Assembly (NCBI GenBank): GCA_024138025.1
Contig: JAMXBD010002478.1
Location: forward strand, 1 to 64,000
From: Combretum micranthum
Lineage: Eukaryota; Streptophyta; Magnoliopsida; Myrtales; Combretaceae
DNA length: 64,000 nucleotides
Direction: 5' to 3'
Made by a program: the position numbers and the translations under genes. A model generated the notes under the pieces. That model saw only the letters and a program-made list of their open reading frames with translations. It had not been told where the DNA came from and did not search any database. The stretch's first letter is position 1. The number at the start of each line of letters is the position of its first letter. Positions 1 to 9,906 of the stretch are shown here, in pieces.

Positions 1-260
1 CAAGATATCACCCTATCAGAAAAGGAATGCTTTCCCCATTCTTCAACCAAAAAGATAAACAAATAAAAAAAGAAACTTCCTCTCTGTTTCTTAGGAAGTC
101 TCATTCTTTGAAGTATATAATACCAAGGTACAGGGAAGGGGAAGAAGGGGTAAAAAAACGAGAAGGGAAAAAATAACTTTTTTCTTTGTGAGCTTCAAGT
201 TTCCTAGTCTGAAGGCAAAAGAAAAAAAAAACCTATAGGAACTAATCATTGGAGATAAAA

Positions 261-2288
261 ATGAAGAAGTCAAGATCAGTCAAGCATGCAAATGTTGAAA
301 CCTTAAAATCATTACCAGGTTTCAACAAGGAAATAAAAAGATCACAACCTGGAGATCTCCTCCTTTGTCGGTCTTCAAACTTGTTTAGGAACATCATCGA
401 AGCAGCCAGGGGGTAAGACAAATGATGTCTTGCCAAACTACATGAAGTCTACAAGCAGTTTTGATGCAAAGAAAGAGAGGTTTTAGTCTCAACCTTATCA
501 ATGTTGATATTTTGTACCATATTATATTATAGTGCTAATAAGTAGGGTATTAATGCATATATTTTATATTGTATTATAGTGCTAATAAATAGGATTAATT
601 TAGTCTTTTCTCTTTACATTGCTTAGATTATCACAACTTAAAAGATCTCCTCCTCTTGCCGGTCTTCAAACTTGTTCAAGAAAATCACCGAAGCAGCTGG
701 GGAATAAGACAAATTATGTCTTGCCAAACTACATGAAGTCCACAACCAGTTTTGATGCAAAGAAAGAGAGGTATCGGTCTCAGCCTTATTAATGCATTGC
801 TCTCTCTTACATATGCATACCCTTTTATCATAATGATCAATAAAATTACTTTTACTAACAAGAATTCTCAAATTGGTTCGTTTTCTAGGAATATGCAAAG
901 GCGTGAATCTTGCAGCCCGAAACATAGTCCTGATTCTTACAATACATCAACAAAGACTTTAAAAAGATCATCTAGCTTGAAGTTAGCCAAGACTTTGACA
1001 AGGACCCCTAGTTTCAAGCCTACAAGGCCTTCCTCAGCTAAAAAATGTTCGAAAATTGTTTTATGTGATGATATGGATGCACATAGAGCTATATGCTCTT
1101 CAACACTGAGAGAATCTAAGTTTCTCAAGTACCATGAGCTCATGCTGGAGCGACTGAGGCCGAGGGAACGTCTGTTATGAAGGTTTGTTCGTATACCTAT
1201 TGGTACCTAAACAGTCAACATCATGCTCCTTTGCCTCCACTCGAGTGCTTCTTGTTGGTAAGGAGACGGATGATAAAGGCTCAAAAGAGTTTCAAGGTGG
1301 AAGCTCTTAGCCCCTGTAGAAGACCTAAGGCACTATCCATTGGTGACAAATTGGAGAGGCAGGGCTCAGCTGTTGAAACCGATTTCTTCATTGAAGTCTA
1401 CACCGAAAACCAATATGCATATGGCATAGTGATGGAGGATGAGAATGAAGTGTCTGCTGATGAAAACAAAGTTGGGAATCACATTGCAGCAGATGGCCTG
1501 GCTGAAGAGAGACAAGTGAGGATCATTTGCCAAGGGAACCACCACATGGTGAAATTGATCTTCTGAAGAGCACTGCTGAAGAAGAAAGGGGATCAAGAGA
1601 TGCTGTTTCTCTGAATTTGGAGATAAACCAACTTGGGACCGAGAAGAGCACTAATACATCAGAATTGCTGGAATCTGAGCAGCAGGAAGATGCATGCATA
1701 AAAAGGTTTGATTTGGACGACTCCACCAGAGAACCTGATACGAAGGAGCTCAAACAAACCATCAATCCCGACGTGAATGAATCAACCTTGAAAACAGATG
1801 ATGTAACTGGTACACGGGAGAAAAGTACTTTTGTTAAGAAGAAAGAAAGTTCCCCTGAAGAGCTACTTGATTCAAAATTGAAGAGGACTATCAAGCACAA
1901 GAGACTAAGTGAGCCTGTGGACGATATGAGGGGATTAGATCTCAGAGAACCAAATTATCTGCCATTGGTGCCCAATCCCGAAGCAGAGAAGGTTTATCTC
2001 AAGCATCAGATGATGAATGAAAGGAAAAATCTAGAGGAATGGATGATTGACCATGCACTTCAACAGGCTGTAACAAAACTTGCTCCGGCTTGGAAGGGAA
2101 AGGTTGCACTACTTGTAGAGGCTTTTGAAAAGGTGATGCCATTACGTAAAAGTGAAACACAGTGCCTCAACAGGCCTTCCTCATGTAAGACCAATGCAAG
2201 CTTGCAACCAGGAGACATCTGCACCTATGGTAAAACTTTATCAGTCCCCCAATTTCTTTTTCCCACGTTCTGTTTTTCTATGTCTTGA
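261..2288 (+). pseudogene. Plant calmodulin-binding-domain protein, decayed
   Basis: Remnant of a plant protein with a C-terminal calmodulin-binding domain (Pfam CaM_binding family). The diagnostic C-terminal block is at about 2030-2150 and reads EEWMIDHALQQAVTKLAP followed by KVALLVEAFEKVMP, a basic amphipathic helix typical of this family. Upstream, low-complexity blocks such as LTRTPSFKPTRPSSAKKCS (about 990-1047) and MKVCSYTYWYLN (from 1177) also fit. The reading frame is broken: the block ending near 1140 continues in another frame as HAGATEAEGTSV before MKVCSYTY, consistent with a small deletion, and a further frame change lies near 1530-1560. The N-terminal motif PNYMKS occurs twice because of a local duplication. 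A GT...AG pair (770, 889) could be a real intron, but relatives I know of are often intronless. In the family this protein binds Ca2+/calmodulin; its cellular role is poorly defined. Domain identity is confident; functionality is not supported. Confidence 0.75.
341..794 (+). repeat. Direct duplication of a gene segment (about 163 bp)
   Basis: Positions 341-503 and 630-794 are two diverged copies offset by 289 bp. Both contain the same coding block (TNDVLPNYMKSTSSFDAKKE in copy 1 and TNYVLPNYMKSTTSFDAKKE in copy 2) and both end with a CTCAACC/CAGCCTTAT-type sequence. The intervening bases contain a short repeated word, ATTATAGTGCTAATAA. This is a partial internal duplication of the calmodulin-binding pseudogene. 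Confidence 0.7.
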
Positions 2289-3278
2289 AAATAATTAGAA
2301 CTCAGTAATTGTGTGGTAACTACGTAAGCTCATTAAATCAAATTCTGCAGGATACATGAATCCTTGAAAACTGTAGAGCATCGGTCAGACACGGACGGAC
2401 TGTCTTATAGGAATCATAGATACAACTAACTGGTTGTTCAACTCCTACACTGAGCATGAAAACAGAAGACCGCAAAAACTTGTTGAATCTGTACTGATGT
2501 AACTATTAGTGTTTGATTCCATAATTTTCTGTAACGAGATTGCAACAATGTTTTCTAAGTTTCGAACATTTCTATTTGCTTATGAGAAATACGATATGTT
2601 GACCGAGTTCGAAGGATATGTTGGCGAGGAGGATTTTGAGCTAAATTAGATTATTATTATTAATTAATGCTGTTGGCTCTTCTATTAATAATTTCTTAAT
2701 TCCACACATATCGAGTAGGTTTTTATGGTGAATTTGAAGAATTTTGCAAAAGTTGCTGAAATTAGGAATTTTCATCATATATTTTTCTATGGTTTTTGAA
2801 TATAGGCATCACAGTGTGGAGATTTCAGTGTTTTATTATTTATTTGTTAATCCACGTGTCTTTAGCCTTCTGTTTACAAGCTAGTCTTAGTTACAGCTGT
2901 CTTTTCTGATGGCAAGTCCTTAAGTTCACAACACTCCTGTTATAACTATCTGATAAAAAACACCTTCCTTAATTGCTTCTGTTTTCGTTTTCTCTCGATT
3001 ACCTTGCTCGACTGCTGTTTCATTCATGAACTTTACACGCTTGTTTGCTTGTTTTGTTTGTCACACTTCACAGACAGTTCTACTATTCTTAGGTCTTGGG
3101 ATCCAACTAGGGTAATCACTTGTTTACATTACTGGTGTTAAATTGCTCGTTTAACCCATTGTTTACTTTTGGGTTAGATAATGAATTATGACAAAATTCT
3201 TCTTTTATTTGTATTATTATTATTATTTTCCTTTTGTGGTGAGTCCTTTCATCTGTGTTTTTCCACGCTGAAATATAG
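2289..3278. other. No gene seen; probable 3' flank of pseudogene
   Basis: No supportable reading frame. Bases 2350-2560 directly follow the calmodulin-binding block and may be its old 3' untranslated region. The rest is AT-rich with no recognised repeat. Confidence 0.5.
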
Positions 3279-3891
3279 TCTACCCAACTCACATTGATGA
3301 TGAGTATGCAAATGCATCGGAAAGGGATCCCAAAATTTTGCTAACTACATCAAGGAACCCAAGTGCTCCTCTCACGCAATTTGTAAAGGTTGGTGAATTC
3401 TTGAAAAAACCTGTGAGTAAATAAACCGTGGTAGTCAGGTATTTTTAACGTATGACCAGAGAGGAAGAATCTTGGAAAGGCAAGGGAGACTTAGGCAGAG
3501 GTAGTTTTAACTGAAGTGAGGGCCTTTCCAAGCTGTAGGCCCTCGGTGGCAAATTTGTTTTATTGCCGCACCCTGTATAATATTTTTGCATCGTGCAATT
3601 AGGTTTTTAGTCTTTGTATTGTTGAATTAGTGGATGTAGTCGATGGACTGTTGTCATGTCCATCTTTCTTGGTTTATAAAAAAAAATGATTGTAGATGGA
3701 TGTAATGTTGCAGCAGAGTTGATGTATTTGTTGTTGTATTAGATGAATATACAAAATAATCTCCGAAATTCAGTGGCCAATATCGGTTTCCAGTGATATT
3801 CTCTTTCATATTGATCTTTTTAATGTCACCCATAATGCAGGAATTGAAATTCGTCTTTCCTAATGCACAGCGAATGAACCGTGGTAGTCAG
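3279..3891 (+). pseudogene. IMP4: IMP4 (U3 snoRNP protein) two-exon fragment
   Basis: Two exon-like blocks match the IMP4 protein of the U3 small nucleolar ribonucleoprotein, which acts in nucleolar 18S rRNA processing. Exon 1 (3279-3388) encodes THIDDEYANASERDPKILL then TTSRNPSAPLTQFVK; exon 2 (3841-3891) encodes ELKFVFPNAQRMNRGSQ. They join in phase across an intron with a GT donor at 3389 and an AG acceptor at 3840, and another GT donor follows at 3892. Exon 1 is preceded by an AG at 3277-3278. The rest of IMP4 (the N-terminal helix and most of the Brix domain) is absent, so this is a gene fragment. Because introns remain, it came from a DNA-level duplication or gene decay, not from a retrocopy. 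A 17-bp copy of the exon 2 end also occurs inside the intron at about 3423-3439. Confidence 0.8.
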
Positions 3892-4578
3892 GTGGGTGGA
3901 TTTGATATGTTCTATAATCACATTCCTTGTTGTTTTTATTTGTTATTTGAGCTGTCAGCCCTCTCATTAGATAGTAAATAAACGTCAAAAATCCTGTATC
4001 ATAAACATATACATTAATCTACCTCGCTGGGTGCAAAGATTGTGTCGTCAGCTATTTGCATGTGTTAATTTGTGCATATGAAATTTTGATGGTTTGCTAA
4101 ATTAAAGTTCTCTGACCACCAAATTGGTCAATATTTTCTTTCATTGCAAATGTATCAACTGATTTAAAAAAAAAAAAAATGAACAATAGTCTCCTTCCAT
4201 CTTTATTCCTGATTGAATAGCTTAAGCATGGTGGTTTGATTTCTCCTAAAAGTCACTTGTATGAATGAGTTCAAAGATGAATTCATAAGGGTGGTTTCGT
4301 TGATTTCATTCCGAAATAAAGCTTTTGAGCAGTTTTCCTATAGGCTAAGACCTTTGCCCTTAGGATTGTCAGCCTTGATTTGATAGATCCTGCAACTCCA
4401 ACAAACTGAACATGGATTATTCCCTTTGTGATAACTTGAAACTTTTGCTAACATGAACCTTTATTGCTTTGGTCCCTGACAGTGGACCTTTTCAGAAACT
4501 GAAATCGTATTCGAACATTTGCTTCATCTTAAAATTAGATGTTCTTTTCTCCCAAAGCCTATCCACAGTTGTCTTCGC
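3892..4578. other. No gene seen
   Basis: AT-rich sequence between two gene remnants, with an A-run near 4165-4180. No third IMP4 exon could be supported. It may be the old 5' side of the U-box/ARM remnant. Confidence 0.5.
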
Positions 4579-6001
4579 AGGTTCTGACATGTGCAAGATT
4601 GTCATGGCTGCGGCACTGTCTAGGATGGAACTAACTGATCAGGGTAAAGCCTCGCTTGGAGAAGACAGAGCGATTGATCCCCCTCGTCAAGATGTTCATT
4701 GGAGGAAAGCTTGAAGCTAAGTTATCTTCATTAAATGCACTGCAAAACTTGTCCACCTTGACAGAAAATACTCAACGTCTGGTTACTTCTGGCATTGTAT
4801 CACCACTTCTTCAGCTCCTATCCTCTGTTACATCTGTTCTTATGACTCTTCGGGAGCATGCATCTGCTTGCTATTCTAACAAGAATTGCCCAGTCAGAGT
4901 CCGTTCTTGTTAACTCAGATGTGGCTCAACAGATGCTCTCACTTTTGAATCTGTCAAGTCCAGTTATCCAATATCATCTCCTACAAGCCCTCTACAATAT
5001 TACCATGCATCCTAGTGCATCAAAAGTAACGAGAAAAATGAAGGAGAATGGTGCCATTCAGCTTCTTTTACCCTTTCTATCCGAAAATGATGACCTTAAA
5101 ATTAGATTAAGTGCCTTGAAGTTGTTTTATATTCTTTCTAAGGATTCTTCGCATGAATTGACCAAGGAACTTGGTGAATCCTACATAAAGACAATGTGTG
5201 AGGAAGAAAAGGCTGCAGCAGTTGGAATTCTGAGCAATCTTCCTGTCAGTGATAAGAAAGCAACAGGTGTAATGAAAGGTTGAATTTGTTATCCATTTTA
5301 ATGTCACCAGTAGCCGTTGGTTCAGGAGGGCGCTTCCTAGCAGAAGGAATAGCAGGGATAATGATCCGGTTTACGGTTTCTTCTGACAAAAAGCTTCAGC
5401 ATTTTGCAGTTGAACATGGGTGATTCCTTTTCTTGTACAGATCCTGTCTAGTGGATCACCGCTTGCAAAAGCAAGAGCTGCAACGGCATTAGCTCAGCTA
5501 TCCCAGAATACATATTCCCTCCGAAAATCAAGGAAATCAATGTGGTTTTGTGTGCCTCCATCTTCAAAAGCATTTTGCGATGTTCATGACAGTTATTGCT
5601 TTGTGAAAACCACCTTTTGTTTGGTTAAAGCCGGCGCTATCTCTCCATTGATCCAAATCTTAGAAGGCAATGACAGGGGAGCTGACGAAGCTGTCATAGA
5701 TGCACTTGCAACTCTTGTTAATGATGAGACTTGGGAAAGTGGGAGCAACTGCTTAGTGAAAATGTCGGCTGTTCCAGCAATAGTTAAATTGACACAATTT
5801 GGCAACGCAAAAGCTCAAGAAAAGGCATTGCTTGTACTGGAGACCATATTAAAAAATGAGGAACACAGGAAACAGTGTGGAGAATCAGCTCAGGTGGTGC
5901 TCATTGACTTGGCCCAAAAGGACGATTCTCGGTTGAAATTAATTGTTGCTAGAACGTTGGCTTAGCTTGAACTCTTGCAAATGCAATTAAGCTACTTCTG
6001 A
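4579..6001 (+). pseudogene. PUB43/PUB44-like armadillo protein, C-terminal half
   Basis: Matches the C-terminal armadillo-repeat half of plant U-box E3 ligases of the PUB43/PUB44 type, which ubiquitinate targets through an N-terminal U-box that is missing here. Blocks in order: MELTDQGKASLGED (about 4625-4665), LVKMFIGGKLEAKLSSLNAL, SGIVSPLLQLLSSVTSVLM, ILTRIAQSESVLVNSDVAQQ, ILSNLPVSDKKATGVMK, then SSGSPLAKARAATALAQLSQ, LVKAGAISPLIQILEG and ESAQVVLIDLAQKDDSRLK. They lie in different frames, with shifts near 4670, 4860, 5280 and 5418 (the last looks like loss of one G after EHG). A TAG at 5963-5965 replaces an expected Gln codon, and the usual C-terminus LELLQMQLSYF follows before TGA at 5999-6001. 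An AG precedes the block at 4578, so it may begin as an exon. Clearly a pseudogene, unless the assembly has base errors. Confidence 0.85.
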
Positions 6002-6085
6002 GTTCTGAGGAGCAATATTGGATGTTAGCAAATGAGTTTATTTTTATTTTTACTTTATTTTTTCGAAATGTATATTAGTCCACAC

Positions 6086-6752
6086 TAGAGCTGGACAAAT
6101 GGGCTAGGGCCCTCGAGCCAGCCCGTTTAACCCACTTTAAAAAAGGGTTAGGACCAGCTTTTTTTAGCCCGTTTAAAAGTAGGTTAATTTTACCCAACCC
6201 ACTTAACCCGCGGGCCAAAGTGGGCTAGCCCGTGGGTTAAGTGGGTTGACCCACCAACCCACTTTTATAAAAATAAAATAAATAATTATAGGGTAAATAT
6301 GTATTAATGAAGGTTATTCTTGAGTTTTTTTTACTTGAGATTAAATTTATGTATTAATTATAACAAAGCATGATAAATTGATGCAAAATATATTATCTAA
6401 TAAGTTATTTTAGAAAACTTATTTTTATATAAAAAGTAATTAAAATAATAATAAAATTAATCATTAATATATATAACCTTATAAAACTCTTTTTTTTATT
6501 ATATATATCTTATTTAATTAGTATAAATAAGTTAAATGGGTCAACTTGGCCCATTTAACTCACAAAATATATAAGTGGGTTAAAAGAGTCAAAAAGTGGG
6601 CTGGCCCGTTTAACCTACGGGCTAAAGTGGATTGGGTTAGGGTAAGGCAATTTTGGCCCGTTTTTAAAGTGGGCCAAAATTTTTTGGCTCGTTTAACCCA
6701 GCCAAAGTGGGCCGGGCCGGGTTGGCCCGTTTAACCCACTTGCCCACCTCTA
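6086..6752. mobile_element. Non-autonomous hAT element (667 bp)
   Basis: The ends are imperfect inverted repeats: TAGAGCTGGACAAATGGGC on the left, and TAGAGGTGGGCAAGTGGG when the right end is read in reverse complement. The element is flanked by a perfect 8-bp target duplication GTCCACAC at 6078-6085 and 6753-6760, which is the hAT signature. The first and last ~150 bp are rich in GGGCC/CCCGTTTAACCCACTT words that can fold back; the middle is AT-rich. It encodes no transposase. It sits just 3' of the PUB44-like remnant. Confidence 0.9.
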
Positions 6753-6760
6753 GTCCACAC

Positions 6761-9183
6761 TATGGTTTGCCCTCTTTTTTGCTAAGCATATAAAGTATTA
6801 CTTGGATCGATTATTGAAATTTGTCTTGATGTAATATGCACAGATAATTGAGATATTGCAGTATTCGGGTGAAAACAATGGCTGTTTGTGAACCTGCTCC
6901 TTTCTCTAAAATTTTGAAGTTTAGAGGGTGGCCATGGAAAAGAACAAAAGAAAAGAAAAGAAGTTATCAGTAAATGAATATATTATTGTTATGCTTGGTT
7001 TAACGTAATGGAACGAAGCTGAAAAGTACTACTAAATTTTTTATTTTATAATTTGGTGTGTTTTTGGAATAAAATATTCCTTTTGTTAAGAATAGTTATT
7101 TCTCTAGTGATAATATGGAATGGGAATTCATAATCTATTCCATAATACATGGAATAAACATTCTTATGGTAGAATTAAAAAAAAAAAAAGATATTCCGTG
7201 ATAATAAATGTTATATTATAATTTCATTCTACTAAACTAAAACGCAACTTATGCGTTTAGACGAGAGATAGAGGCTTTTGTATGGATCTACAGTTGCTTT
7301 TGAAAATTATTCCGAAATTACTGTTTTTTAGAACTTATTCTATAAATAACTGGCTAGAAACACATTCAATATATGCAATTAAAAAATTATACTAAAGACG
7401 CTCACATGTGGATTTCATTTTTTTTTTTAATACGTCCCGATTGTCTTTTTTCTTTTTAATTAATCGGAGGCATTCAGGTTTATAACTTAAAAAAATTCTC
7501 TCTCTGTCTCTCCCTCTCCCAGGGACAGTAAAGGACAACTCTAGGAAATCTTATTTATGTTCCTGTCTATTAAACCCAGATCTTATTCGTTATAGGGTGT
7601 TTGAATAATTTTTTTAGGTGATTCTTGGTTTTCATTTGGTGATTTTACAATCTTGAGTGTCGAAAGTGTTTTTTTATATTTTTTTCAAGTTAAGAAACAG
7701 ATTTTTTTTAAGTTAAAAAACGGACACATTCAACGAATGTATCCAGTTGATTTTTAAAAAAATAAATAATAAAAAATAAAATGGACACTGAATGCGTCCA
7801 ATTAATTTTAAAAAAAAAACTAACGATGAAATCCACGGGAATACATTGCATTTTTAGTGTAATTTTTTGGATGCATATACTGAATGTGTTTTTAGTTAGT
7901 TATTTACATAATAAGTTTTAGTTATTTACAAAATAAGTTTTAAGCAAGCAGTGATTTTGGATTAATTTTCAAAAACAATCGTAGATCAGTACAAAAGCCT
8001 AGCGCTTGAACTGTATTAACCAATAGGATCTAGTTGTAGTGGGTTTTGTACCGCCATATTAAAAATTAATCCAAAAATACGATATTTCAAAAGCATAATC
8101 CGTATATAATCGATAAACCCATATCGTTGTGTTCTTCGGTACACAGATAGGCATTGCTGAGGATTTGCCAAGGTAAAATTAATTCTAGTGTTGAGGAACT
8201 GTGATTTGCTTCTGACCACTATGTCATGCCAAGGAGGGGCAATATTGGTGCCGTGAGCGGGAGGAACTTATACAGAATGCCCTCGATCTTATTTTTTTAA
8301 AGAAAATAAAATCCTACACAAACACATTAATGCATTCGCTGTGTAAATACTTCAACGCATTCGCTGAATACGTTTTCAATCGATTATATAATAAATATGT
8401 TTTGGAAATACCGTATTTTCGGATTAATTTTTGAAAGGTACAGTATTTCCTTACAATCCCTGAGAGATAGACAACTACTAATGATATTTATAGTAGATAG
8501 TTTTCATAAATATTACATTTTTGTTTTCTTGTATTAGAATTTCATTATAATTTACTAATTACTAATCTATTCATGTGGGATATTACTGCCATTAAAACTT
8601 TTAATCCACTTTGGTGGGTAACATGGCTAGTTGTTAGTTAATTGCTTAGAGAACACAAACTTGTTGTATCAACTCATGTTCCATAAATGTTTGTGCAATA
8701 TAATTTAAATTGGTGAGATTTAACTAGGTCCTTTTAAATTTTTGGAAACGTCTTAGCTCTTACATTTAAGTTTCACAAATTGTTTGCAAGTCCTGAAATT
8801 TCTACTTTATTAAACAATGCTCTTATTTGGTTGGAATTACATGTGTGCGATCCCATCCCTGATTATAATGAATGAGTCAGCAAAATCCAATGTCCTTTTT
8901 TAGCCATTTAGCAAAATCCATTGTTTACAGTAGTTATTTTGCCTTGATTCACTAGACTTTCACATCTCTTGTTTTCAAAAAAGGTACGGTAAGCAGGAAG
9001 TTAACCTATTATTATAGCCGGTTAAAAGAAATTAAAATTCTTCTTATTTTTCCTAACTGATTCCTACAAATCAATTATCAACTAAGAAATTATTACAATT
9101 AGTCTAAACTATGGAATGATTACAATCAAGTTAAATTAGTAAATTAGAAATTTAACTATCAATTGGTTATTTACTGCTATATC
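6761..9183. other. No gene; AT-rich sequence with recurring short motifs
   Basis: No supportable coding region. Between about 7610 and 8460 several short words recur: GAATG(C/T)GT(C/A)C-like words (7735, 7785, 7885, 8330-8370), a TTTGGATTAATTTT-like word in both orientations (about 7955, 8065, 8418), and a doubled TAGTTATTTACA(T/A)AATAAGTTTT near 7900-7940. It may be an old repeat of unknown class. The remainder is ordinary AT-rich DNA. Confidence 0.4.
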
Positions 9184-9810
9184 TGTAACACCCTGAATTA
9201 TACGTCTATTTAATTTTTGGTAATTGTTAAATAGATAATAATGTCTGGCGGAAATTTTAGAAAATGTCCGAAAAATCATCCCCGCTTTTCGTGAATTTAA
9301 ATATTGGTAATTACCAAAATGGACAATAAAAGACTTAATTAAAATAAAAATATAAGCATAAATATACCTATATCGAAGAAAAATTTTCTGTAAGATATAA
9401 CAATAATAATATGATTAATATATAAACTAAAAACCAATAAAGATATGTAAAATAATAAATTAGATCCCAAAAATAATTCAAAGGATACAAACAAAAGATA
9501 AATACTGTAAATTTATAATAGTATAATATAAATAAAGTCAAATTAAAGACAAATTAATTATTAACAGGGCATAAAATACAAAAATAAATAATTTAAATCC
9601 TTAAAAAATAAATTATAATTTATGATAATAGATATTAAAATTAAAAAGTAAAAGTCTTAAATTAAAAATTTCAAGTATACCATAGTGTTCAGAACATTTA
9701 ATATAGTAGATATGTAAATTTTCATTTAAAAATATTATCGAATGAGTATTTATCGTATGTTTAATTAAAACCCAAAAAAATGAAACTTGCCCAATTAACC
9801 AAAAATTTCC

Positions 9811-9817
9811 TATAAAT
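9811..9817 (+). promoter_or_regulatory. TATA box of family Z LTR
   Basis: TATAAAT followed by a pyrimidine-rich (CT) tract, a typical plant core promoter layout. The same TATAAAT plus CT tract is conserved in the partial 3' LTR (15939-15945) and in the solo LTR (38687-38693). It lies about 628 bp into the LTR, implying a short U3 and an R-U5 part of about 3.7 kb if it is the start-site TATA. Confidence 0.6.
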
Positions 9818-9822
9818 GCTCT

Positions 9823-9906
9823 CACTCTCACGCTCTCTCGTCTCATTCTCTCATATTCTCTCCCTCTCAATCTCTCTCTCTCTCTGTCACTCTCTCTCTC
9901 TCTCTC
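9823..9906. repeat. CT-rich microsatellite in Z LTR
   Basis: Interrupted (CT)n tract. Equivalent tracts with different lengths lie at about 15960-16025 and 38700-38780 in the other Z LTR copies, so it is an LTR component. Reading frames over it are low-complexity artefacts. Confidence 0.8.

Noticed and set aside
3440..3875. LINE or SINE insertion flanked by the 17-bp repeat
   Set aside because: The segment includes IMP4 exon 2 itself and lacks a 3' poly(A) next to the repeat, so a retroposon target duplication does not fit.
4469..4580. Possible third IMP4 exon (VPDSGPF word)
   Set aside because: Only a few residues resemble IMP4 and there is no matching splice context.
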